38,511 nt of DNA from FCB group bacterium (GTDB lineage Bacteria; Zixibacteria; MSB-5A5; GN15; JAAZOE01): NCBI GenBank assembly GCA_024231695.1, contig JAAEQF010000146.1, positions 1 to 38,511 on the forward strand. The letters run 5' to 3'. Made by a program: the position numbers and the translations under genes. Position 1 is the first letter of the stretch. Each line of letters opens with the position of its first letter. The notes under the pieces were generated by a model. The model saw only the letters and a list, made by a program, of their open reading frames with translations. It searched no databases and was not told the DNA's origin. Below, piece after piece: positions 18,643 to 27,020 of the stretch.

Positions 18643-18781
18643 CTCTGGTCCTCGGCATTTCTATACCGAGGCAATATATTCTTCGGCACACGAAATGCAA
18701 AACTCTTTCTTATCTTAACACGGTCAGCTTTGAATTGATATTGGTGATTATTTACTCCAAGCTGAACAAACATGGGCAAGC

Positions 18782-19318
18782 TTACCCGGTCGCGGTCGTT
18801 ATTTTTTCCCAACTGCAATCCGATAGCTCCAACCGGTCGGCAATCAAAGCGGCTCGGCTGTTGAGTCTCAACTGATCCGATCTGTCCGGTCCTACCAGAA
18901 CAACCGGAGAGACAAAACTATCGGCGAATTCATTGATCGGTCGGCCGGCAAAAACGGCTCCGGGCGAAATGTTGGGCAAGACCAGTACCTGGAATTCTCT
19001 GACCAACAGGCAGCGATGAAGCTCCGTCCACTCATTGTCCTCACACAGGCGAAAGCCGACATCGAGAAAATCTCCGGAGCGCTTGTCATAGTACATCCTT
19101 AATTCTCGCTCCCGATCGATTACCAATTGCTTTCGTTCACCAGCAGAGATATTTTTGCCGGTTGTATCCCCGGGAATATACGGATTGGTGAGAAAATGAA
19201 ACACATTCAGCTGTAACCCGTTATTTTGCGAAAGTCTCAACGCGTAATCAAAGGCCCAATCTCCAGGTTGTGAGTAATGGGCGCAAAAGCCCACGGCATA
19301 AATGCTTTGCATTGTCAT
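18782..19318 (-). CDS. Universal-stress-protein-like protein
   Basis: 178 residues; ATG at 19318 with GGAGG 9 nt upstream. The N-terminal alpha/beta pattern (AVGFCAHYSQPGDWAFDYALRLSQNNGLQLNVFHFL) and the ending strand VSPVVLVGP recall the UspA fold, but the usual G-x2-G-x9-G(S/T) nucleotide loop is not evident, so ATP binding is doubtful. It lies between the NifX-DUF1847 fusion gene and the sigma-54 activator in the same leftward operon (25-bp and 139-bp gaps). A role in sensing or protein partnering within this redox regulon is possible; function otherwise unknown. Confidence 0.65.
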   Translation of the reverse strand: MTMQSIYAVGFCAHYSQPGDWAFDYALRLSQNNGLQLNVFHFLTNPYIPGDTTGKNISAGERKQLVIDRERELRMYYDKRSGDFLDVGFRLCEDNEWTELHRCLLVREFQVLVLPNISPGAVFAGRPINEFADSFVSPVVLVGPDRSDQLRLNSRAALIADRLELSDCSWEKITTATG

Positions 19319-19342
19319 CTGTATTTTCCTCCTTCTAATAGT

Positions 19343-20392
19343 CTAAACATTTTCCGATGCCGAAGTCCGAGTCACTTCATTTATGTAGTAATCGGAGTAA
19401 ACGGCTCCGATGGGATTGTTGGCCAAGGATTTGTCTTTTACGAACAGCGTCGTTACCGGCGCCCGGCTTGATTTTGAAAACAGGCAGTCAACACCCATGC
19501 ATAATCCGACAATAACATTCAGGTCGGTTTTGAGACTGTTGAGAACTTTCGCCTGTCCGGCGGGATTGCAGGCCACATTCGGTAAGGCCGCGTCCAGCTG
19601 CAAATTAGTTGATTCCGCAGTAGGATCGATTATGGATATTCCGCCTATCTTACAGCAAACCGGGAAAACGTCAAAAAAACGCCGTAATAATCCGGTCAGA
19701 ATACCGGTTGGTTCAAGCAGATCAAGACAAAAAGCTACCCCGATCCGTTTATATTTCATTCCCAGGCAGAAATAAACCAGTTCCGCCACTCGGCAAAGCT
19801 GACGATCCTCCTCACAGGAAATATCTCGGGCAACCTCCAGTAACCCCTGATTCATTCCAGCCGTTTCGCGATATGATTTTTCCGCACCTGGATAACAGGG
19901 TTTCCCCTGAAGACAGACTCGATTATTGCATTTGAGGCAGTCAAAGTGCACCAGTTGGTCACCGTCCTTGTACCAAGCCGAGTCGGATGTATCGGAGTCT
20001 GGTTCGGCGGAAGCGGTTGGGCTAATCGACGCCTTGGGCACGCTTTGCTGTTTGGTTGTATCGGCGGCAAATCCGTATCCGGGACAAAGGCGGTTACGAG
20101 AGATCGCCTCCAAAACTTCATCAGCCGAACAAGCCACATTATCGACGATGCTCAAACCATAAGAAATCAACATCTGTTGCGTTTCTCGATCGATACCACC
20201 CGCAACCAGAGTATCGACCTGGTTTTCAAGCAAAAGCCTGATTAATCCCGTCCAGGCTCCATTCTCAAGAGGGATAACTTTATGAGAATTCGCCCGGCCG
20301 CGCTGGTTAGTTACCAGCATCACGGAGTCAGCGATAGTGCAACGGGGCGAAACCCGGTTTCGCAATAATGGAATGGCATATTGCACGGTCAT
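19343..20392 (-). CDS. NifX-like domain fused to DUF1847 putative metal-binding domain
   Basis: 349 residues; ATG at 20392 with AGGAG just upstream. Residues 1-105 resemble the NifX/NifB-C family (IPLLRNRVSPRCTIADSVMLV, and DTLVAGGIDRETQQMLISYGLSIVDNVACSADEVLEAI), which binds Fe-Mo or related metal-sulfur clusters. After a low-complexity Ser/Thr/Pro/Asp linker (about 110-140), residues 145-349 match DUF1847: a Cys set FDCLKCNNRVCLQGKPCYPG, the FCLGMKYKRIGVAFCLDLLEPTG stretch, VCCKIGGI, CNPAGQAKVLN, LNVIVGLCMGVDCLFSKSSRAPVTTLFVKD. First gene of the leftward sigma-54 operon. The fusion suggests that DUF1847 works on or with a metal cluster (inference). Confidence 0.8.
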   Translation of the reverse strand: MTVQYAIPLLRNRVSPRCTIADSVMLVTNQRGRANSHKVIPLENGAWTGLIRLLLENQVDTLVAGGIDRETQQMLISYGLSIVDNVACSADEVLEAISRNRLCPGYGFAADTTKQQSVPKASISPTASAEPDSDTSDSAWYKDGDQLVHFDCLKCNNRVCLQGKPCYPGAEKSYRETAGMNQGLLEVARDISCEEDRQLCRVAELVYFCLGMKYKRIGVAFCLDLLEPTGILTGLLRRFFDVFPVCCKIGGISIIDPTAESTNLQLDAALPNVACNPAGQAKVLNSLKTDLNVIVGLCMGVDCLFSKSSRAPVTTLFVKDKSLANNPIGAVYSDYYINEVTRTSASENV

Positions 20393-20417
20393 TATCTCCT
20401 ATTCTGAAAAGCTTATC

Positions 20418-20432
20418 GCAACTGTTGTGCCG
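20418..20432 (-). promoter_or_regulatory. Sigma-54 (-24/-12) promoter of the leftward operon
   Basis: On the minus strand CGGCAC-AACAG-TTGC matches TGGCAC-N5-TTGC with exact 12-bp GG-to-GC spacing. The predicted start, near 20406, leaves a 14-nt leader containing AGGAG before the ATG at 20392. Confidence 0.8.
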
Positions 20433-20590
20433 ATATTTGAAGTTCCTGCAAAAAATCGCGGGATTGATTTCCCGGTCGCTCGGTATAGTCGTGCGACGCG
20501 CTTGATTCCCTAAGCCAATTGAATTTTTGTTCAATCCAATATTGTATCCCGCAAAATAAAAAATATACTACCAGATTTATGCGACAAACC

Positions 20591-20637
20591 GTTGCAACGA
20601 TCGTTGCATTGCATCGCAATGTTGCGACACCTGCAAC
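20591..20637. promoter_or_regulatory. Probable enhancer (upstream activator) sites between divergent sigma-54 promoters
   Basis: A perfect 16-bp palindrome TGCAACGATCGTTGCA (20593-20608) is followed by further copies of GTTGC and GCAAC words; three GTTGC and two GCAAC occur in 47 bp. It lies about 185 bp from the leftward start and about 200 bp from the rightward start, the distance expected for a sigma-54 activator. The likely binder is the activator at 17332. Confidence 0.65.
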
Positions 20638-20809
20638 ACTCAGCCTTCCAGCCTGCGTTAGAGGACTGATTAAATTTATGGTTAAATAAGGAATGATAAG
20701 AGTGTCCGATGATTGCAATCGAATACAAGCGCCACTATGATTTTTCAGCCCATGCGATACCCGTGAATGATGGTTCCCTTTTGCATCAATATTGCCGGTC
20801 GCATCCAAT

Positions 20810-20824
20810 TGGTACGGCATTTGC
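20810..20824 (+). promoter_or_regulatory. Sigma-54 (-24/-12) promoter of the Hmc-like operon
   Basis: TGGTAC-GGCAT-TTGC (followed by AA) with exact GG-to-GC spacing. Predicted transcription start near 20836, upstream of the preferred ATG at 20863. Confidence 0.85.
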
Positions 20825-20862
20825 AAGGAGCTTGATTCAGAGTGATACGAATGGAAGGAAGC

Positions 20863-22308
20863 ATGGCTGTGGATTCAAGAATAGAAACGATTAATTCGAA
20901 GCACGCGAGTAATGCGGCTAAACAACAATACTCCTACTATATCGAGAACCCGGTCAAGGATAACCGGGTTGGGCGATTCCTTGAGGCGTTCGCCGCGGTT
21001 CTTAAATATACGGACTACAAACCGCTGCTGGATTCATACTGTACGTCAAATGCCAAATGTAACCGCTGTGCGGTTACCTGTCCGGTTTTTCTCGCCACCG
21101 GCGATCCGAAAGATATCCCCTGTTACCGAACCAACATACTTCTTGATATCTATAAGAGGTATTTTACGATCACCGGGTGGCTTAAATCCAAATTTACCGG
21201 AGGTTTCGAGTTGACTGACGATGTTATCGACGAGATGCTCGAACTATTCTATCGTTGTACCGCCTGTCGCCGTTGTACTCAGGAATGCCCCATGGGTGTC
21301 GATCACGGTTTGGTGACACGCCTTGGACGATATGTGCTTAGTTTGATCGGGATCGTGCCCAAGGCGTTGCAAGTGAGTGTTCGTGAACAGCTTGAAGGCG
21401 CCACCCACAATACATCGAAAGTCCCCAAAGCGGCTCTTCTCGATACACTGGATTTCCTGTCCGAGGAGATAAACGATATCCTGGGAATCAAGCTCGAATT
21501 CCCGGTCGATCAGATGGACCGGGAGCATGTCTTTTTCTGCGCAGTCAGCGATTATCTGATGGAACCGGAAACATTAATGGGCAATGCAGCCGTGTTATAT
21601 GCCGCCGGCGATTGGGATAAATGGACAATAGGCACCGGCAACTACGATGGGATCAACTACGGGTTGTTCTACAGTGACTGGCATCTGGAAAATATCATCA
21701 AGCGACTTCTGGCCGAGGTGGAACGATTGCGCGGCAAGTCCCTCCTTATCGGCGAGTGCGGTCATGCCTCACGATCCGCGCATGATTTCGTTCCGGTCTT
21801 CGGGGGTAAACAGACCCGCACCGTGTTGAATTTCATGGAATACACGCTGGATTGTCTGGAGAAAGGCAAAATCACTCTGGATCCAAACATCATAACCGAA
21901 CGAGTGACCTATCATGATCCATGCAATATCGCGCGCTCAGGTTGGATTGTCGAACAACCGCGCGTGATCTTGAAATCCTTCGTTAAAAATTTCGTCGAAA
22001 TGGAACCTCACGGCCGGAACAATTACTGTTGCGGCGGCGGTGGTGGTTTGGTCTCAGTGGATGAAATCCATGATTATCGTATGGAAATCGGTGGAAAAGT
22101 AAAGGCTGAACAGCTTCGTCAAACTGGTGCGGAAATTTGTATTGCCCCTTGCGCCAACTGCAAAAAACAACTCAAGGAACTGGTGGAATATTACGATTTG
22201 CCCTGTAAAGTCATGGGCCTGCATGACCTGATTCTCAAGGCGATCGTTATCGATGGCGCCAAAAGCACGCAACAACGCAAGGAAGAAGCGGCCTTAATGG
22301 AGATGTAG
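20863..22308 (+). CDS. HdrD/HmcF/DsrK-like iron-sulfur protein with CCG domains
   Basis: About 481 residues from ATG 20863 (GGAAGG 4 nt upstream); in-frame starts at 20842 and 20851 are alternatives, but the first lies almost at the predicted transcript 5' end. Two ferredoxin-type cluster motifs are present: CNRCAVTCP (about residue 60) and CTACRRCTQECPMG (about 130). The C-terminal half has cysteine-rich CCG elements: GECGHASR, HDPCN...NYCCGGGGG and APCANCKK. In HdrD, DsrK and HmcF these bind the catalytic or electron-transferring clusters used for disulfide or trisulfide chemistry. It is probably cytoplasmic and bound to the membrane subunit encoded next. First gene of the sigma-54-driven operon 20863-26825. 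Confidence 0.9.
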   Translation: MAVDSRIETINSKHASNAAKQQYSYYIENPVKDNRVGRFLEAFAAVLKYTDYKPLLDSYCTSNAKCNRCAVTCPVFLATGDPKDIPCYRTNILLDIYKRYFTITGWLKSKFTGGFELTDDVIDEMLELFYRCTACRRCTQECPMGVDHGLVTRLGRYVLSLIGIVPKALQVSVREQLEGATHNTSKVPKAALLDTLDFLSEEINDILGIKLEFPVDQMDREHVFFCAVSDYLMEPETLMGNAAVLYAAGDWDKWTIGTGNYDGINYGLFYSDWHLENIIKRLLAEVERLRGKSLLIGECGHASRSAHDFVPVFGGKQTRTVLNFMEYTLDCLEKGKITLDPNIITERVTYHDPCNIARSGWIVEQPRVILKSFVKNFVEMEPHGRNNYCCGGGGGLVSVDEIHDYRMEIGGKVKAEQLRQTGAEICIAPCANCKKQLKELVEYYDLPCKVMGLHDLILKAIVIDGAKSTQQRKEEAALMEM

Positions 22309-22360
22309 TCGGTCTCCCGGAGGCGGAAAAGATGTGTTTATATTTTGAAAGGAAAGACTT

Positions 22361-23059
22361 GTGGAACAGTGGATCAGCTTTGCCCGAGGACCGCTTTTTG
22401 CGTTTTCCCTGCTTGTGATGATTCTCGGCCTCGTCCGACTTACCATTATCCAGATTTATTCTTTGGTTTTGCGAAAAGGGCGCCGGCTGCGGAATGTTCC
22501 CTGGAGGAAAATCGCTGTCGATGCCGCCAGTTGGGTGATTCCCATCCGGCATTTAATACCTGGCACGCGCTTTTTCTCAATCGCATCTTATCTTTTTCAT
22601 ATCGGGATAATCGCGGTTCCTCTCTTTTTGATGGATCACGTTGTTCTTTGGAAGGATTTTTGTGGAATTAATCTACCGGCAATCGGCCGGCAAGTGGGCG
22701 ATACTCTGACGCTCTTTACGATAGTCTGTATTGTGTTGTTGTTCGGGTGTCGTCTGTTTATTCCACGTTTGAGATCCATGAGCATGTTCATGGACTATGT
22801 CGTCCTGGCCATGATCTTTGTTCCTTTCGCATCCGGATATCTAGCCTCGCATCCCCATGTCAATCCATTTCCCTGGCAGGTCATGATGCTGGTTCACATC
22901 CTGAGTGCGGAACTGCTGTTTATGGCCGTTCCCTTTACCAAGCTATCTCATATTGTCCTGTTCTTTTTTGATCGAATTTCACAACTGCATTGGCAGCTTC
23001 GACCCGGTGCGGGCGATCAGGTGGCCGAGGCTTTATATGGTGAGGAGGCCCGGGTCTGA
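22361..23059 (+). CDS. Cytochrome b-like membrane subunit (DsrM/HmcE/NarI-like)
   Basis: 232 residues; GTG start at 22361 with AAAGGAAAG upstream. Five to six membrane helices are visible (for example PLFAFSLLVMILGLVRLTI, FFSIASYLFHIGIIAVPLFLM, LTLFTIVCIVLLFGCRLFI, MMLVHILSAELLFMAVPF). His residues within the helices (YLFHIG, LVHILS) could ligate haem b. Subunits of this type anchor HdrD/DsrK-like proteins and move electrons to or from the quinone pool. It overlaps the next gene as TGATG at 23057-23061, with GAGGAGG ahead of that start. Confidence 0.85.
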   Translation: MEQWISFARGPLFAFSLLVMILGLVRLTIIQIYSLVLRKGRRLRNVPWRKIAVDAASWVIPIRHLIPGTRFFSIASYLFHIGIIAVPLFLMDHVVLWKDFCGINLPAIGRQVGDTLTLFTIVCIVLLFGCRLFIPRLRSMSMFMDYVVLAMIFVPFASGYLASHPHVNPFPWQVMMLVHILSAELLFMAVPFTKLSHIVLFFFDRISQLHWQLRPGAGDQVAEALYGEEARV

Positions 23060-23850
23060 TGTATGCTATTCTTGTTGATGTAACCAAATGTACCGGTTGT
23101 GAACGTTGTGTTGCCGCCTGTATGGAAGTCAATCCTCCAGATAGCCGGCAAGTGGATGACGATCGATTAAACGGACGCGACGGGTTATCCGGCAACCGTT
23201 TCCTCGCCATCAATAAAATCGACGACGGTCGTTTTGCCCGAAAAGCTTGTATGCATTGTGTTGAGCCGAGCTGTGTCTCGGCCTGTTTGGTCGGCGGGCT
23301 GACTAAAACCAAGGACGGTCCGGTCGTCTATGATGCCGCAAAATGTATCGGTTGTCGCTACTGTATGCTGGCCTGTCCGTTTCATATTCCCCGCTATCAG
23401 TGGGATACCACTCATCCTCTGATCCGAAAATGTGACATGTGTGCGGAGCGCTTGCATCAGGGACAGCTTCCGGCATGCGTCGAGGCTTGTCCCAACCAGG
23501 CCATTATATTCGGCGAACGAGAGCAGCTTCTGAAGCAGGCCCATCAAACGATCAACCGCCGGCCCGGTCGGTATATTCCGCATGTTTGGGGTGAAAGTGA
23601 ATTCGGGGGCACTTCCGTTCTCTACTTATCGGATGTCGATCTCCAGGAGTTGGGCTGGACGGAACAAGTACAGGCGGGAATACCTTCGCTGACCATCCCG
23701 CTGATCGAAAAGACACCTTTTATCGGTGGGGGCGTGGCTGTCGGATTACTGGCAGTAAATTGGATAATCCGACGCCGTATGCAGCTGGCGAAACAGCGAG
23801 CGGATGAACATCAGGTACGGAATCAGGACGTTCCGGGAGAAGACGACTGA
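23059..23850 (+). CDS. HmcB/HybA-like four-cluster ferredoxin subunit with C-terminal membrane anchor
   Basis: 263 residues. Cys motifs for four [4Fe-4S] clusters: CTGCERCVAAC, CMHCVEPSCVSAC, CIGCRYCMLACP, and CDMC...CVEACP. A single hydrophobic helix near residues 222-238 (FIGGGVAVGLLAVNWII) should anchor it, as in HybA and some HmcB-type proteins. No Tat or Sec signal is visible at the N-terminus, so the iron-sulfur part probably stays cytoplasmic unless carried across by a partner. It overlaps both neighbours by one base (TGATG), a tightly coupled set. It passes electrons between the HdrD-like or cytochrome b-like subunits and the NrfD-type subunit. Confidence 0.9.
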   Translation: MYAILVDVTKCTGCERCVAACMEVNPPDSRQVDDDRLNGRDGLSGNRFLAINKIDDGRFARKACMHCVEPSCVSACLVGGLTKTKDGPVVYDAAKCIGCRYCMLACPFHIPRYQWDTTHPLIRKCDMCAERLHQGQLPACVEACPNQAIIFGEREQLLKQAHQTINRRPGRYIPHVWGESEFGGTSVLYLSDVDLQELGWTEQVQAGIPSLTIPLIEKTPFIGGGVAVGLLAVNWIIRRRMQLAKQRADEHQVRNQDVPGEDD

Positions 23851-25856
23851 TGATAAAGAATACACGACATATCAAGGATATTCTTTGGGCTGTGGCTTTT
23901 TTCGGTTTGGTGGCGGCTGTCTTTCGCCTCTGGTACGGTCTGGGCGCGACCACCAACTTATCGGATGCAATGCCCTGGGGACTGTGGAAAGTTTTTAATA
24001 TGGTCGCCGGAGTGGCTCTGTCCACCAGCGGTTTCACCGTCGGCTTACTCGTTTATGTCCTACGCATGGAGCGATTCCGCCCCTATATGAAACCAGCCAT
24101 TCTGGTGGCTTTTCTCGGTTACGGTTGTTCTTGCACAGCCTTGTTATTCGATATCGGCCTACCCCAGCGCTTCTGGCATCCGATCTTCATGTGGAACGAA
24201 CACTCATTCCTGTTTGAAGTATTCTGGTGCGTGCTGCTTTATTTCACGGTTACGGCCATTGAATTATTGCCTACTATTTTCGAAAGATTTCGGGCCGAGA
24301 AAATTACTCGCTGGTTGCATAGGATAGCCTTCGGAGTCGTCGTTACCGGTATTTCACTGTCGAGTTTACACCATTCTTCGCTCGGTTCACTGTTTTTGGT
24401 AACTCCCACCCGGCTGCACCCACTTTGGTATTCCTCCATGTTGCCCGTGTTTTTCATCCTATCGGCCATGGGGGGTGGCATAATGATGGTTGTGCTGTTG
24501 CGCATCCTCTATGCCCACTGGTACGATCCGGAACCGGTTTTCGGACCGGAGCGCGCCCGGATAATGGGGCAGACCTGTGTTATAGCGAAACCTCTTAATG
24601 GCTTAAAACCTCAGATAGTTCGTGGTCCGGCCATGCCCTCACTGTCGCAGTTGGCGGCCATTGCAGCTTCAGTTATGGGTCTTTATTTTCTGTTTAAGAT
24701 CATCGATTTAACGCGGTTGGATCTCTGGCCGACCCTGATGGCCAGCACTTGGGAAAGCTGGCTTTTTGGCTTGGAACTGGTCATGACTGCGGTGTTGCCT
24801 ATCGTTCTGGTGGTCATTCCCAAAACTCGCCGATCCCCGGTCGGCCTGGGAGTCGCCTCCTTCTCAGCCGCCGCCGGGCTGGCCCTGAACCGCATGGATG
24901 TGGGTATTTTCGGCTATTTCCATGATGCTCAAACAGTCTATCTGCCTTCTTTTGCCGAATGGGCTCTGGGCCTGGGTGTAGTTGCCGCCGCCGGTTTAGT
25001 ACTCCTGTACGTAGTCGAATGTTACAGTATATTCGATGAACGCTGGAAAGAAAGACAGACCTTCCGCCGATTGTTTCAACCGGATTTCGACACTTTGTCC
25101 CGCGTCTGGAATACAGCTTTAAGCGATAATCTCCATCGGGTCAGCCTGATCGCCATCTTCCTGCTCCCCCTCGCCTGGGTGATAATGTACCCGCCCTTTA
25201 CATCCCTCTCCGGGCACCCGGCCACGGCTGCCATCCTGCCATCGTCAGGTATCGATCCTGCCCGTGCTACGCTTCGCATTGACGGAAACCACCGCAGTGT
25301 CCTGACCGATTTTCCGCATGTCGAACATCAGAAACGAATGGGTGGTGACAGTTCTTGTATAGCCTGTCACCATATATCCTATCCTCAGGATAATTCCACG
25401 CCTTGCTCACGTTGTCATCGTCGAATGACTGAATCGACATCGATCTTTGATCATACCGACCACTTCACATTCGCCGCCGAGCAGGAAAAGCTGACCGGAT
25501 TGCATCCGGAAAACGAAAGTTGTACCGTATGCCACTCGCCCGATCAACCCAAACGAGCCGATAATGCGAAATCATGCCTGACCTGTCACGACAAGGATAT
25601 ATGGAAGTCCGGAAATCCCGACGACGGCCATAACTTATCACTGGCCGCTGGTTTTAAATACGCCATGCACGGCACCTGCGTGACCTGCCACCAGCGGGAA
25701 GCCATCGAACGAAATATGGCTGGTCTGGATGAATGCGGTACCTGCCATCCGACCCGCCGACCCAAAATCATGGTCGCCGATGAAAATAACTCAATAGCCG
25801 CCGCGTCACATGAACCGGCAAATTTGCACCGGACGGCTGCGGGAACAACCTGGTAA
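23850..25856 (+). CDS. NrfD/HmcC/HybB-like membrane protein fused to a six-haem cytochrome c domain
   Basis: 668 residues. Residues 1-480 contain about ten membrane helices of the NrfD/PsrC/HybB family (WLHRIAFGVVVTGISLSSLHHSSLGSLF is characteristic), which bind and transfer electrons with menaquinone and may pump protons. Residues 503-640 hold six CxxCH haem motifs: CIACH, CSRCH, CTVCH, CLTCH, CVTCH, CGTCH, with extra His residues as in class III cytochromes. In Hmc, Tmc and Qrc systems the multihaem cytochrome is a separate polypeptide; here it is covalently attached at the C-terminus, which must face the periplasm for haem attachment. Fourth gene of the operon; the next starts 18 bp later. 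Confidence 0.9.
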   Translation: MIKNTRHIKDILWAVAFFGLVAAVFRLWYGLGATTNLSDAMPWGLWKVFNMVAGVALSTSGFTVGLLVYVLRMERFRPYMKPAILVAFLGYGCSCTALLFDIGLPQRFWHPIFMWNEHSFLFEVFWCVLLYFTVTAIELLPTIFERFRAEKITRWLHRIAFGVVVTGISLSSLHHSSLGSLFLVTPTRLHPLWYSSMLPVFFILSAMGGGIMMVVLLRILYAHWYDPEPVFGPERARIMGQTCVIAKPLNGLKPQIVRGPAMPSLSQLAAIAASVMGLYFLFKIIDLTRLDLWPTLMASTWESWLFGLELVMTAVLPIVLVVIPKTRRSPVGLGVASFSAAAGLALNRMDVGIFGYFHDAQTVYLPSFAEWALGLGVVAAAGLVLLYVVECYSIFDERWKERQTFRRLFQPDFDTLSRVWNTALSDNLHRVSLIAIFLLPLAWVIMYPPFTSLSGHPATAAILPSSGIDPARATLRIDGNHRSVLTDFPHVEHQKRMGGDSSCIACHHISYPQDNSTPCSRCHRRMTESTSIFDHTDHFTFAAEQEKLTGLHPENESCTVCHSPDQPKRADNAKSCLTCHDKDIWKSGNPDDGHNLSLAAGFKYAMHGTCVTCHQREAIERNMAGLDECGTCHPTRRPKIMVADENNSIAAASHEPANLHRTAAGTTW

Positions 25857-25874
25857 AAAACAAAGGGGATTATT

Positions 25875-26825
25875 TTGTTCGTTTACGGGCCCGTTCCTTC
25901 ACGCCGACTGGGACGATCTCTGGGAGTCAGTCCCATACCACCCAAAACATGCTCTTACACCTGTGCTTATTGCCAATTGGGGCGAACAACGGATTTGCGA
26001 ACACAGCGAGCGAGTTTTTATCCCAGGGAAGATATCCTAACAGAAATATTATCCGCTGGATCGACCGGAGGGATAGATTATGTGACTTTTGTTGGCGATG
26101 GCGAACCCACATTAAATAAAGATCTGGGCTGGCTTATTCAAAATACCAGGGATAATTTGCATCTCCCGACGGCGGTTATTACCAATGGCTCTTTGATGTC
26201 TTTGCCGGATGTCCGAAATGACCTAAAAAATGCCGATGTGGTCATACCCAGCCTTGATGCTGGTAACGCGGAGATATTTAAAAGAATTGACCGGCCCCAT
26301 CGACATCTCGATTATGATACTATTCTGCAAGGTCAGATAGACTTCCGACAGGAATATTCGGGACAGATTTGGATCGAAATCATGCTGGTCAAGGATTTGA
26401 ATGATTCCGAAAAAGAACTTCAAAGCCTGAGACAGGCCGTTGCCATGATTAAGCCTGACAGGGTCTATATACTAACCCCTATTCGTCCGCCGGCGGAAAG
26501 ATGGGTTAAGCCGGTGGATGTGCAGACTGTCCTCAAGGCGCAGGAGATTATTGGTGGGGCTGTGGCGGCCGACGCACCGGAAGAAGGTCGGTTCGACACG
26601 GGTGCCTTTGCCAAGGCTCGTCAGGCCATTCTCGAAATCGGGTCCCGCCACCCACTACGAAAAGAACAGGCCTCGGCTATTGAACGGGACTTTTCAGAAA
26701 CAGGCGTAATCGAGCTCATGCTCGCCACAGAGGAAATGATCACCGTCGATTACAATGGCCGAGAATATCTACTTCCGGGGCATTTCCTGAGAGGGAAAAC
26801 ACAAAAGCGCATCAAATCTCGTTAG
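25875..26825 (+). CDS. Radical SAM protein (COG0731-like)
   Basis: 316 residues; TTG start at 25875 with AAAGGGGA 6 nt upstream. The cluster motif CSYTCAYCQ is C-x3-C-x2-C, ligating the [4Fe-4S] that cleaves S-adenosylmethionine. The frame GPVPSRRLGRSLGVSPIPPKTCSYTC is the usual opening of this family. FVGDGEPTLN recalls the GGEP motif for SAM amino-group binding. The C-terminal region (about 240-316) looks winged-helix-like. Last gene of the Hmc-like operon, 18 bp after the NrfD-cytochrome gene, so it probably matures or modifies a component of this redox system; its substrate is unknown. Confidence 0.88.
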   Translation: MFVYGPVPSRRLGRSLGVSPIPPKTCSYTCAYCQLGRTTDLRTQRASFYPREDILTEILSAGSTGGIDYVTFVGDGEPTLNKDLGWLIQNTRDNLHLPTAVITNGSLMSLPDVRNDLKNADVVIPSLDAGNAEIFKRIDRPHRHLDYDTILQGQIDFRQEYSGQIWIEIMLVKDLNDSEKELQSLRQAVAMIKPDRVYILTPIRPPAERWVKPVDVQTVLKAQEIIGGAVAADAPEEGRFDTGAFAKARQAILEIGSRHPLRKEQASAIERDFSETGVIELMLATEEMITVDYNGREYLLPGHFLRGKTQKRIKSR

Positions 26826-26888
26826 AACGACAACAGGATTAGAGCCGCATATATTTATCGATTTCTTAGAATCGGATTGCAGCAGATT

Positions 26889-27020
26889 TTAACGGAAAAC
26901 CAGAGGAACAAATAAATCGAGACCCTGCCGGCTGGCGGTGATGCAAACAAGGCTTTGCGCCTGTTCACGATCCGACAGGGCCATCATCTGGTCGCTGAGA
27001 AAATCAATGATCACATACAT
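26889..27020 (-). pseudogene. Possible NifX-family remnant (43 codons)
   Basis: Minus-strand frame from ATG 27018-27020 to TAA 26889-26891, overlapping the end of the NifX gene by 17 bp. The text ends in CITASRQGLDLFVPLVFR, which resembles the opening of NifX-family proteins (IAVTASG..LD..VDPRFGR) cut off by a stop. It may be a decayed tandem NifX copy or chance. Confidence 0.25.

Noticed and set aside
20771..20785. Second sigma-54-like element TGGTTC...TTGC
   Set aside because: GG-to-GC spacing is one base short; the element at 20810-20824 is a better match.
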